This document shows, piece by piece, positions 1 to 6,306 of a stretch of 12,910 bases of DNA. The notes beneath the pieces were generated by a model. The model did not search any database and had not been told where the DNA came from. It saw only the letters and a program-made list of their open reading frames with translations. The first letter of the stretch is position 1, and each line of letters starts with the position of its first letter. The DNA lies in assembly GCA_013697395.1 (NCBI GenBank), contig JACCWY010000458.1, positions 1 to 12,910 of the forward strand, written 5' to 3'. The stretch is from Chloroflexota bacterium (GTDB lineage: Bacteria > Chloroflexota > Limnocylindria > QHBO01). The position numbers and the translations under genes are program-made.

Positions 1-282
1 GTTGAGATCCAGCAGGTTGTCCTGGGCGCCGGTGAACGCGCCCCGAACGTGCCGGCCGACACCGCCGGCGTCGACTTTGTGGCCCGCATCCGCGGCTTCC
101 TCGTTGCCGACACCGCGATGGGCTCGCAGGCGGCCGTCCGCACGCTTGCCGGTCGCCACGTGAACGGCCGCTTGGCTGCCGTCAACCCGCGGAATCCGGC
201 TGATTTCGGGGACCCTGTTCCCGAGCTTCTGCGGCTTGGCGGCGAGGCCCGCCGCGCGCTCGAAGGCGCATCGCCACGGTGA
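1..282 (+). CDS. ortA: 2-amino-4-ketopentanoate thiolase alpha subunit (OrtA), 3' part only
   Basis: Small subunit of 2-amino-4-ketopentanoate (AKP) thiolase. With OrtB it cleaves AKP with CoA to D-alanine and acetyl-CoA, the last step of the D-ornithine degradation route, in the cytoplasm. The frame is open from base 1 to the TGA at 280-282, leaving 93 residues; the start lies outside the window. Visible family features are an early ERAPNVPADT segment, a central RGFL segment, a glycine/valine-rich core around RHVNGRLAAVNPRNP, and a late DFGDPVPELL motif. OrtA proteins are only about 100 residues, so probably no more than a dozen or so N-terminal residues are missing. It overlaps ortB by four bases (GTGA, 279-282), as expected for subunits made in equal amounts. 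The call rests on remembered motif similarity and on ortB next door, which support each other. Confidence 0.85.
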   Translation, partial: VEIQQVVLGAGERAPNVPADTAGVDFVARIRGFLVADTAMGSQAAVRTLAGRHVNGRLAAVNPRNPADFGDPVPELLRLGGEARRALEGASPR

Positions 283-1739
283 GCGCCAATCGCTCCTCGT
301 ACGAGGCCGTGATGGCTCGCCGGGGCGAGATCATGCGGCGCTCGGCAGGGATCGACTACGCGGAGTTCGAGCGACCCGGTGGCATCGCCTTCGACTACGA
401 GGGCCTGGCATCCAGTCCGCCCTACGACCTCGAGGACGTCCGCCGGATCCAGCGAGCGCACAACGTGGGGGACACGCCACTCTGGGAGCTCACTCGGCTG
501 AGCGAGCTGGTGAGGCGAGCTTCTCCCGCGGGCTACGGTGCGCGGATCTTCATCAAGGATGAGGCCGCCAACGCCTCCGGCAGCTTCAAGGCGCGACGCG
601 CCTCGCTGTGCCTGGCACAGGCCGCGGACGGCGGCTTTGAGGGTGTCATCGCCGCCACTTCGGGGAACTACGGAGCGGCCGTGGCGTCGCAGGCTGCCAT
701 CTACGGGTTGAAGGCCCTGATCCTCCAGGAAGTGTTCGACTCGCACGGGCGCGGCCAGCCCGAGGTGCTGGAGAAGACTCGTGCCTGCGAGGCCTACGGG
801 GCGGAGGTCTGGCAACTGACGGTCGGGCCGGAGCTCTTCTATATCCAACTCCGACTTCTGGAGGAGACCGGTTACTTCAACGCCAGCCTCTATACGCCGT
901 ACGCGACGCTGGGCATTGAGACGCTCGGCGATGAGATCGCCGCGGAGTGTCAGCGCCGCTTCGGGCGTGCCCCAGCAGCGGCGGTCATCACCCACTCAGG
1001 CGGTGGGAACGTGACGGGAACTGCTCGAGGATTACGACGTGCCGGTGCGGAAGGGACGGCGGTGATCGGTGCGAGCGTCGACCTGACCGGTCTGCACATG
1101 GCGAGCGATGCCCAATTCAACCGGAAGTCCTTCACCACCGGCCACACGGGATTCGGCATTCCCTTCAGCGTGGATCCCGACCGGGTGGATGTCCCACGCA
1201 ACGCCGCGCGCGGACTGCGCTACCTCGATCGCTACGTGACGGTCACCCAGGGGGAGGTGTTTTACGCGACGCAGCTGCTGGCCAATCTGGAGGGACTGGA
1301 GCGTGGACCGGCCGGCAACACCTCGTTGGGGGCCGCCATGGTGCTCGCTCGCGAGTACCGCGAGGACGAGATCGTTGTGGTCCAGGAAACCGAGTACACC
1401 GGGGCCGGCAAGCATCCGACGGCTCAGCTCACGCTCGCCCGCCAGATGGGAATCGAGGTCATGCCTGGGACGCGGGCCGATGACCTCCCGGGCCAGCGGA
1501 TTGCCATTCCGCGCAGCGTCGAGGAGATGGGCGTGACCGACGTGGACCTCAGCGCGCTGCGCCGTTCCTACCTGCGCCGGATCGCGGTTCGCGTCGGCCA
1601 CCGCGCGCTGGAGGATTTCGAGGTTCAGTACCTCTCCGACGATCTCCACGTCGCTCGCGACCAGGTGGAGCACGAGTGGGGACGTCTGGTTGCCAGCCAA
1701 GGTGTGGTTGTGACCGCATCCGGAGGCGCGGGTGGCTGA
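279..1739 (+). CDS. ortB: 2-amino-4-ketopentanoate thiolase beta subunit (OrtB), PLP-dependent
   Basis: Catalytic PLP subunit of AKP thiolase, which splits 2-amino-4-oxopentanoate with CoA into D-alanine and acetyl-CoA. It is a fold-type II (tryptophan synthase beta/threonine synthase-like) enzyme of 486 residues, close to the family norm. The likely PLP lysine is K104 in GSFKARRA. SGNYGAA (128-134) is the substrate-loop motif, and SGGGNVTGTA (240-249) is the glycine-rich cofactor-phosphate loop. The N-terminal SYEAVMARR and the segments GPELFY (183-188) and EETGYFNASLY (195-205) match OrtB as I remember it and argue against plain threonine synthase or diaminopropionate ammonia-lyase, its closest relatives. 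The GTG start at 279 sits in a GTGA overlap with ortA. The 3' end overlaps the transporter ATPase by eight bases, so thiolase and transporter are very probably co-transcribed. The C-terminal ~55 residues form a separate small region. Confidence 0.9.
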   Translation: MSANRSSYEAVMARRGEIMRRSAGIDYAEFERPGGIAFDYEGLASSPPYDLEDVRRIQRAHNVGDTPLWELTRLSELVRRASPAGYGARIFIKDEAANASGSFKARRASLCLAQAADGGFEGVIAATSGNYGAAVASQAAIYGLKALILQEVFDSHGRGQPEVLEKTRACEAYGAEVWQLTVGPELFYIQLRLLEETGYFNASLYTPYATLGIETLGDEIAAECQRRFGRAPAAAVITHSGGGNVTGTARGLRRAGAEGTAVIGASVDLTGLHMASDAQFNRKSFTTGHTGFGIPFSVDPDRVDVPRNAARGLRYLDRYVTVTQGEVFYATQLLANLEGLERGPAGNTSLGAAMVLAREYREDEIVVVQETEYTGAGKHPTAQLTLARQMGIEVMPGTRADDLPGQRIAIPRSVEEMGVTDVDLSALRRSYLRRIAVRVGHRALEDFEVQYLSDDLHVARDQVEHEWGRLVASQGVVVTASGGAGG

Positions 1740-2868
1740 AGTACGACTCGACCGTGTCACCAAGCGCTACCGGGGCCTCAGCGTCAACGCGCTGCAGGAA
1801 ACCTCGCTGACCTTCAAGGACGGTCTCTTCACCTGCGTCCTGGGCCCGTCCGGTTCAGGAAAGAGCACGATCCTCAAGCTGCTGGCCGGCATCGAGGAGG
1901 TGACATCGGGCCGGATCTACTTCGACGGCGTGGAGGTGACCCAGGTCACCCCCGAACGTCGGGATGTGGCGATGGTCTTCCAGTCGTATGCCCTGTACCC
2001 GAACATGACGGCCCGCGACAACATCGCATTCCCGCTGCAGCTGCGTGGCCTGTCGCGGCGGGAGCGGTATCGGCGCGTGGACGAGGTCGCCGCCATGCTG
2101 GGCATCGGGGCGACGCTGGACCGACACCCCAGGCAGCTGAGCGGCGGCGAGCGCCAGCGTGTCGCGCTGGGCCGGGCGATCGTGCGCGAGCCCAAGGTAT
2201 TCCTGCTGGACGAGCCGATCAGCAACCTCGACGCGAACCTGCGGATGCAGACCCGCGAGGAGCTGAAGCGCATCCACGCCCAGCTGAAAGCGACGTTCAT
2301 CTACGTCACGCATGACCAGGACGACGCCTCGGCCATGGGGGACGAAGTGGTGGTCATGGCTGCCGGTCGGATTCACCAGACCGCCCCGCCGGCGGACGTC
2401 TATCACCGGCCCGCGGACCGCTTCGTGGCATCCTTCCTCGGACGCCTGCCCATCAACTTCGTGACGGGCGTCGTCTCGGCTGAATCAGGTTCTCTCGTCC
2501 TTCGTACCGAGGAAGGGCCCGAGCTGGACCTGGGATCAGGTATGAACGGCTTCGCGGTGCCGCGCGGGAGGGTCTTGATCGGCGTCCGGCCGGAAGCCGT
2601 CCTTGCCACGCGCGCCGATGTCGGAGGTCCCGGCGTCCTCGGCACGGTCACGCTGACCGAGGTGGTCCCGCCCGACAAGTATGTGACCGCCTCCGTCGAA
2701 GGGTGGTCGGTGCGCGCCCGAGTCGACGATGCCGACAACCTCGCGCCGGGCGACGCCGTGCGGCTCGGCTTCAAGCTGTCGTCGCTTCATTTCTTCGATC
2801 TAGGCTCCGAACAACGGCTGGAGACGGAGTTGCCGGCCCGGGCCGGTGAGCTGGTGGAAGCGCCGTGA
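1732..2868 (+). CDS. ABC transporter ATP-binding protein, MalK/UgpC type
   Basis: Cytoplasmic ATPase that powers the importer encoded by the next three genes (378 residues, typical for the CUT1 class). The N-terminal nucleotide-binding domain has Walker A GPSGSGKST (38-46), Q-loop Q84, signature LSGGERQRVALGR (136-148), Walker B VFLLDE (156-161) with the D-loop following, and the H-loop histidine H194 in YVTHDQ. Residues from about 240 to the end fit a TOBE-type C-terminal domain, as in MalK and UgpC. The GTG start at 1732 is supported by GGAGG at 1722-1726, five bases upstream, and lies inside the end of ortB. All catalytic motifs are intact. The substrate cannot be read from the ATPase. CUT1 importers mostly carry sugars and glycerol phosphates, but the neighbouring amino-acid catabolic genes suggest a non-sugar or conjugated substrate here. 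Confidence 0.95.
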   Translation: MAEVRLDRVTKRYRGLSVNALQETSLTFKDGLFTCVLGPSGSGKSTILKLLAGIEEVTSGRIYFDGVEVTQVTPERRDVAMVFQSYALYPNMTARDNIAFPLQLRGLSRRERYRRVDEVAAMLGIGATLDRHPRQLSGGERQRVALGRAIVREPKVFLLDEPISNLDANLRMQTREELKRIHAQLKATFIYVTHDQDDASAMGDEVVVMAAGRIHQTAPPADVYHRPADRFVASFLGRLPINFVTGVVSAESGSLVLRTEEGPELDLGSGMNGFAVPRGRVLIGVRPEAVLATRADVGGPGVLGTVTLTEVVPPDKYVTASVEGWSVRARVDDADNLAPGDAVRLGFKLSSLHFFDLGSEQRLETELPARAGELVEAP

Positions 2869-3797
2869 CCCCGTCGCCAATGGCCGTCCGGCGCGGGAGC
2901 TGGCTCAGCCGTCTTCCGATCCGGCGCGAGAACTACGCGTACGCCGGCATCTTCCTGGGCCCCATCTTCCTGCTGATGGCGGCGCTCATCATCTACCCGC
3001 TCGTCTTCTCGGTCTACCTGACCGTGACGCGCTCTGGGGCAACCGTCGGCGAGCGTGAGTGGGCCGGCCTCGACAATTGGGCCAGACTCGCGAACGATCC
3101 ACTGTTCGCACAATCGCTGGGCCAGACGGTCATGTACGTGGTGCCCTCCTGCGTGCTGGCGGTGGCACTCGGCCTGGCCGTGGCACTCGTCCTGAACCAG
3201 GAGTTCCCTGGAAGGACGCTCGTGCGCGCCTCGTTGCTGATTCCCTGGGCGCTGCCGCCCGTCGTAGTGGCGGCCATGTTCCAGTGGTTCCTGGACGGGC
3301 GGCGCGGATTACTCGGTCCCTGGCTCACCCAGCTCGGCGTCGTGGACACCGCACCGGCCTTCTTCAGCGGCGTTCCGGGGACCCTGTTCACGCTGGTCGG
3401 CATTCATGCATGGAAGACCTTCCCCCTCATGGCCCTGATCATCCTGGTGAGCCTGCAGTACCTCCCCCGAGACACGATCCATGCGGCCCAGATCGACGGC
3501 GCAAACGCGTGGCGACGCTTCCGCTTCGTCACCCTCCCGTATCTCCTGCCGACCATTGGCGTGGCGCTCATCATCCAGCTGCTCGTCACGATCCAGCTGT
3601 TCGATCTGATTTTCGCGCTGACCGGAGGAGGACCGGGCGCCTATTCGACCTACAACCTGTACTTCTACGCCTTCAAGACGAGCTTCGAGCACACGAACCT
3701 GAGCTACGGAGCGGTCCTCGCCTATGTCGTCACCGCCATCGTCGTTGTCTTCGGGCTGCTGCTGACGCGCGGCGGCCGGTCACTGAGGCTGTCATGA
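2865..3797 (+). CDS. ABC transporter permease 1, MalF/UgpA type
   Basis: First inner-membrane permease subunit of the importer, 310 residues. About six hydrophobic helices are visible, roughly at 27-53, 86-110, 118-142, 172-198, 226-250 and 281-302. The cytoplasmic EAA loop that docks on the ATPase is present as HAAQIDGANAWRRF (206-219), with the conserved glycine at G212. GGGPGAYSTY (254-263) is a typical conserved segment of MalF/UgpA-type proteins. Translation starts at GTG 2865, inside a four-base GTGA overlap with the ATPase gene. The 3' end makes an ATGA overlap with permease 2, so ATPase, permease 1 and permease 2 are translationally coupled. Substrate specificity cannot be deduced. 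Confidence 0.93.
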   Translation: MTPSPMAVRRGSWLSRLPIRRENYAYAGIFLGPIFLLMAALIIYPLVFSVYLTVTRSGATVGEREWAGLDNWARLANDPLFAQSLGQTVMYVVPSCVLAVALGLAVALVLNQEFPGRTLVRASLLIPWALPPVVVAAMFQWFLDGRRGLLGPWLTQLGVVDTAPAFFSGVPGTLFTLVGIHAWKTFPLMALIILVSLQYLPRDTIHAAQIDGANAWRRFRFVTLPYLLPTIGVALIIQLLVTIQLFDLIFALTGGGPGAYSTYNLYFYAFKTSFEHTNLSYGAVLAYVVTAIVVVFGLLLTRGGRSLRLS

Positions 3798-4792
3798 CCA
3801 CGAACGAGCGCAGGGCCCGTCTTGCGGCTTGGGTCGGCGCCGCGCTGCTCTTCGTCGCGGCCGTCCTTGAGCTGAGCCAGCTGGTCATCGACTGGCCCTT
3901 CCCGTTCTGGCTCTGGGTGGTCGCCACGGTGGCCGGTTTGGCGCTGCTGTGGACCGGCCTCAACCGGTTGCACATTGGCATGGGCGCGCGTGCCGTGGCC
4001 GCGGTGCTTGCCCTGTTCGTGGTGGTCGTCATAGCCCTGCCGTTCGGCGTCGTGGTCGTCCTCGGCTCTCTCCAGCGTCCGATTGACCTGCTGTCCGGGC
4101 CGTACGCCGTGCCGCCGCAACCGAACTTCGACCAGTACCTCAGGCTCTTCGGGATCGCGTACTGGTCCGAGGGTCTGCGCAACAGCCTCATTGTCTCGAC
4201 CACCGCCGCGGTCCTGACTACGCTGCTGGCACTGCTGGGTGCCTACGCCATTGCCTCGCTTCGATTCCCGGGACGGCGTGCGGTCTACACCAGCGTGATG
4301 CTGATCTACATGCTGCCGGGGATCGCACTCCTCGTGCCGTTGGTCGCGATCTTCCGGACGCTGGGACTGATCGACACCCTGCCGGGCATGGTGCTGGGCC
4401 ACATGGCCCTCATCCTGCCGCTGGTGACCTGGCTGCTGGTGAGCGCCTTCGACGGGGTGGAACCGGACCTCGAACATGCGGCTCGGATTGACGGCGCCGG
4501 TCGATTCGACGCACTGCGCCGGGTGGTCATCCCGCTGACCGTCCCGAGCATCGCGACCACGGCCGTGTTCGCGTTCGTCCTGTCCTGGAATGAGCTGCTC
4601 GTGTCCCGAGTGCTCTCCGTGAGCAGCACGCCGATGCTCGCCCCCAGCATCGTGAACCTCATGGATCCCATCAATCGCGTCGAGCCGCTGCTCTCGGCGG
4701 CCGGGCTGATCGCATCGGTCCCGGTCCTCGTCCTCGCGCTCGTGATGCAGCGATACCTGATCCGGGGAATTGGGGAGGGGGCTGTGATCTGA
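3794..4792 (+). CDS. ABC transporter permease 2, MalG/UgpE type, with N-terminal extension
   Basis: Second permease subunit, 332 residues when started at the ATG of the ATGA overlap (3794). GAGG at 3785-3788 lies five bases before it. The reading frame is open far upstream, but that part only overlaps permease 1 in another frame. The canonical core has six helices (about 66-92, 131-155, 164-190, 196-218, 250-270, 298-320) and an EAA loop EHAARIDGAGRFDALRR (227-243) with conserved glycine G234. The protein is longer than the usual ~270-290 residue MalG-type subunit. Two extra hydrophobic stretches (about 11-33 and 38-58) precede the canonical first helix, giving about eight helices and leaving the core topology unchanged. 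A 49-base gap separates it from the binding-protein gene. Confidence 0.93.
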   Translation: MTTNERRARLAAWVGAALLFVAAVLELSQLVIDWPFPFWLWVVATVAGLALLWTGLNRLHIGMGARAVAAVLALFVVVVIALPFGVVVVLGSLQRPIDLLSGPYAVPPQPNFDQYLRLFGIAYWSEGLRNSLIVSTTAAVLTTLLALLGAYAIASLRFPGRRAVYTSVMLIYMLPGIALLVPLVAIFRTLGLIDTLPGMVLGHMALILPLVTWLLVSAFDGVEPDLEHAARIDGAGRFDALRRVVIPLTVPSIATTAVFAFVLSWNELLVSRVLSVSSTPMLAPSIVNLMDPINRVEPLLSAAGLIASVPVLVLALVMQRYLIRGIGEGAVI

Positions 4793-4811
4793 GGACAGTC
4801 AATCGGTTCCC

Positions 4812-4833
4812 GTTGTTGTTGTTATCCAGGAGG
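4812..4833 (+). promoter_or_regulatory. GTT microsatellite and strong Shine-Dalgarno for the binding-protein gene
   Basis: The 49-base gap before the binding-protein gene contains four perfect GTT units (4812-4823). They are followed by AGGAGG (4828-4833), eight bases before the ATG at 4842. This is among the best ribosome binding sites in the operon and decides the ATG at 4842 over the in-frame ATG at 4887. The T-rich repeat is probably a low-structure leader allowing high translation of the binding protein, which importers usually need in excess. Confidence 0.7.
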
Positions 4834-4841
4834 AAGTCCCG

Positions 4842-6257
4842 ATGAACGAACTGGATCCGCGCGATCAATTGCAGCGACGCCTGGTGATGCCCTATTCCCG
4901 GCGGCGATTCCTGACGCGGAGCGCACAGTTGGGTGGCGGCTTGGTGGGGGCGCTAGGCCTTGGGCCCCTGCTGGCTGCCTGTGGCATCGGCCAGACCGCG
5001 TCGCCGGGGGCCAGCGCCGGCGGAGGACCGGCGCCGACCCTGAAGGTGCTGCTTGCCAACCACACCGGCTTCTATGCCATGAAGACCCCAGATTTCGAGC
5101 AGCAGAACAACGCCACGATCGAGTTCACGCGCGAGGCCTTCGGCGCGCTGCCCTCTGTGCTGACTCCGGCATTCGAGGCCGGCGGCGAGTCTTGGGACGT
5201 CGTCTATCTGTGGCGGGCGTGGGTCGACCAGTACGAGGAGTTCCTGACACCTCTGACCGACATTGCCGGCTACCAGCCACCAGACGAGTCGCAGCTGCGC
5301 TGGGAGGCCGTCGAGGCCGCGAAGGCAAGCAGCGGCACATGGTACGGCGGCCCCAGCAACGTCTACACCTATGTCCTGTACTGCAACCGCCAGACGTTCG
5401 AGGACGCCGGCATTGACATTCCCTCGACCTATGACGATTTCGTTGCGGCGGCAGAGGCCCTGACCGGCGCCGGCAAGTTTGGCTACGTCGATGGCTGGGC
5501 GCCGCTCTACCTCTTCCCGAAGTGGTGCGTCTGGTTCCACCTGAACGGCGGCGAATTCTACGGGGAGGACGGCAGCGTCAACTTCGACACGCCCGAGGCA
5601 CTGCAGGCGACCCAGGACATGATCGATCTGCTGCCGTTCATGCCGTCCGACAGCATCGAGTCGCCCTGGGGCATCTACGACGTCGAGGCCAAGAAGGTCT
5701 TCCTGGCCGGCGACGCGGCCATGCTGATCGACTACCAGCACCTGTGGTACCAGTCGCGCGACCCCGACCTGTCCGCGCTCGGGGACGATCCAGTGCGCGT
5801 GGCGGTCATCCCCGGCAAAGGCGGAGGTCTCCCACCCTCCGGCGGCCAATCGGTGGGGGAGTGCTTCGCCATACCCAAGACGAGCCAGAAGAAAGAGCTG
5901 GCACTGGAGCTGGTCAACTACTACGCCAGCGCGGCCACGCAGCTGGGACTGCTGACCCAACGGGAGGAGCTGCACGACTTCGATCCGGCCGATGAAAGCG
6001 GTTACCCGTCGTTCACGCCGCCATACGAAGACTCGTCCATCCCCGAGGAAGACAGCGAGATCGTCCAGGTGACGTTCGACCAGGCCCGGCCGGAGATCAA
6101 CAACAAGCGCTATGGAACTCGGGCCGGATACCAGCGCATCTCCGAGATCGTCGAGGCGGCCATCTCGTCGGCGCTCCACGGTGCCGACGTCGCCGAGGAG
6201 CACTCCCGCGCGCAAGGCGAGATCGATCAGTTCCTCCAGGACAACCCAGGGATGTGA
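4842..6257 (+). CDS. ABC transporter substrate-binding lipoprotein (CUT1/family 1), Tat signal
   Basis: Extracytoplasmic receptor of the importer, 471 residues, family 1 (MalE-like) solute-binding fold. The N-terminus has a twin-arginine motif SRRRFL (19-24), a hydrophobic stretch (about 29-45) and a lipobox LLAAC with C47 as the probable lipidated cysteine. A Gly/Ala/Ser/Pro linker (about 48-66) ties the mature domain to the membrane. The protein would therefore be exported folded by Tat and anchored as a lipoprotein. Typical family segments are present: a TLKVLLANHTG first strand, WDVVYLWRAWVDQY near 126-139, and YLFPKWCVWFHLNGGEFYG in the middle. The mature part is rich in aromatic residues (Trp, Tyr) that could stack on ring substrates, but I cannot name the ligand. 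It stands between the permeases and a D-aminoacylase-type enzyme, which suggests an acylated or conjugated amino acid. The start is chosen from the AGGAGG at 4828. Confidence 0.92.
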   Translation: MNELDPRDQLQRRLVMPYSRRRFLTRSAQLGGGLVGALGLGPLLAACGIGQTASPGASAGGGPAPTLKVLLANHTGFYAMKTPDFEQQNNATIEFTREAFGALPSVLTPAFEAGGESWDVVYLWRAWVDQYEEFLTPLTDIAGYQPPDESQLRWEAVEAAKASSGTWYGGPSNVYTYVLYCNRQTFEDAGIDIPSTYDDFVAAAEALTGAGKFGYVDGWAPLYLFPKWCVWFHLNGGEFYGEDGSVNFDTPEALQATQDMIDLLPFMPSDSIESPWGIYDVEAKKVFLAGDAAMLIDYQHLWYQSRDPDLSALGDDPVRVAVIPGKGGGLPPSGGQSVGECFAIPKTSQKKELALELVNYYASAATQLGLLTQREELHDFDPADESGYPSFTPPYEDSSIPEEDSEIVQVTFDQARPEINNKRYGTRAGYQRISEIVEAAISSALHGADVAEEHSRAQGEIDQFLQDNPGM

Positions 6258-6263
6258 GGGAGG
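6258..6263 (+). promoter_or_regulatory. Strong Shine-Dalgarno in front of an 11-codon leader ORF
   Basis: GGGAGG directly follows the stop codon of the binding-protein gene and is seven bases before the ATG at 6271. It is better than the GAGG at 6287-6290 that serves the deacylase ATG at 6299. Its placement suggests ribosomes load first on the mini-ORF. Confidence 0.5.
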
Positions 6264-6270
6264 TTCGCCG

Positions 6271-6306
6271 ATGACCGATTCCGAGCGAGGCGGATGCGAT
6301 GTTTGA
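6271..6306 (+). CDS. Possible 11-residue leader peptide overlapping the deacylase start
   Basis: ATG at 6271 opens a short frame coding for MTDSERGGCDV and stopping at TGA 6304-6306, eight bases into the deacylase gene. It has its own strong Shine-Dalgarno (GGGAGG, 6258-6263). The overlap with the deacylase start (6299) is the arrangement expected for translational coupling by terminating ribosomes. It could also be chance, or the remnant of a frameshifted longer N-terminus. D-aminoacylase-type proteins normally begin very close to a hydrophobic strand followed by GGRVVDG, so the main gene does not need these codons. No function for the peptide itself is claimed. Confidence 0.35.
   Translation: MTDSERGGCDV

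Noticed and set aside
3059..3793. In-frame upstream extension of permease 2
   Set aside because: It overlaps permease 1 in another frame, is Arg/Pro/His rich and lacks membrane segments; the ATG at 3794 in an ATGA overlap with GAGG upstream is the credible start.
4953..6215. Long open frame of 420 codons on the minus strand inside the binding-protein gene
   Set aside because: Its translation is compositionally odd (very rich in Val, Arg, Gly, Leu), has no recognisable motif and exactly shadows a clear solute-binding protein; it is a high-GC antisense artefact.
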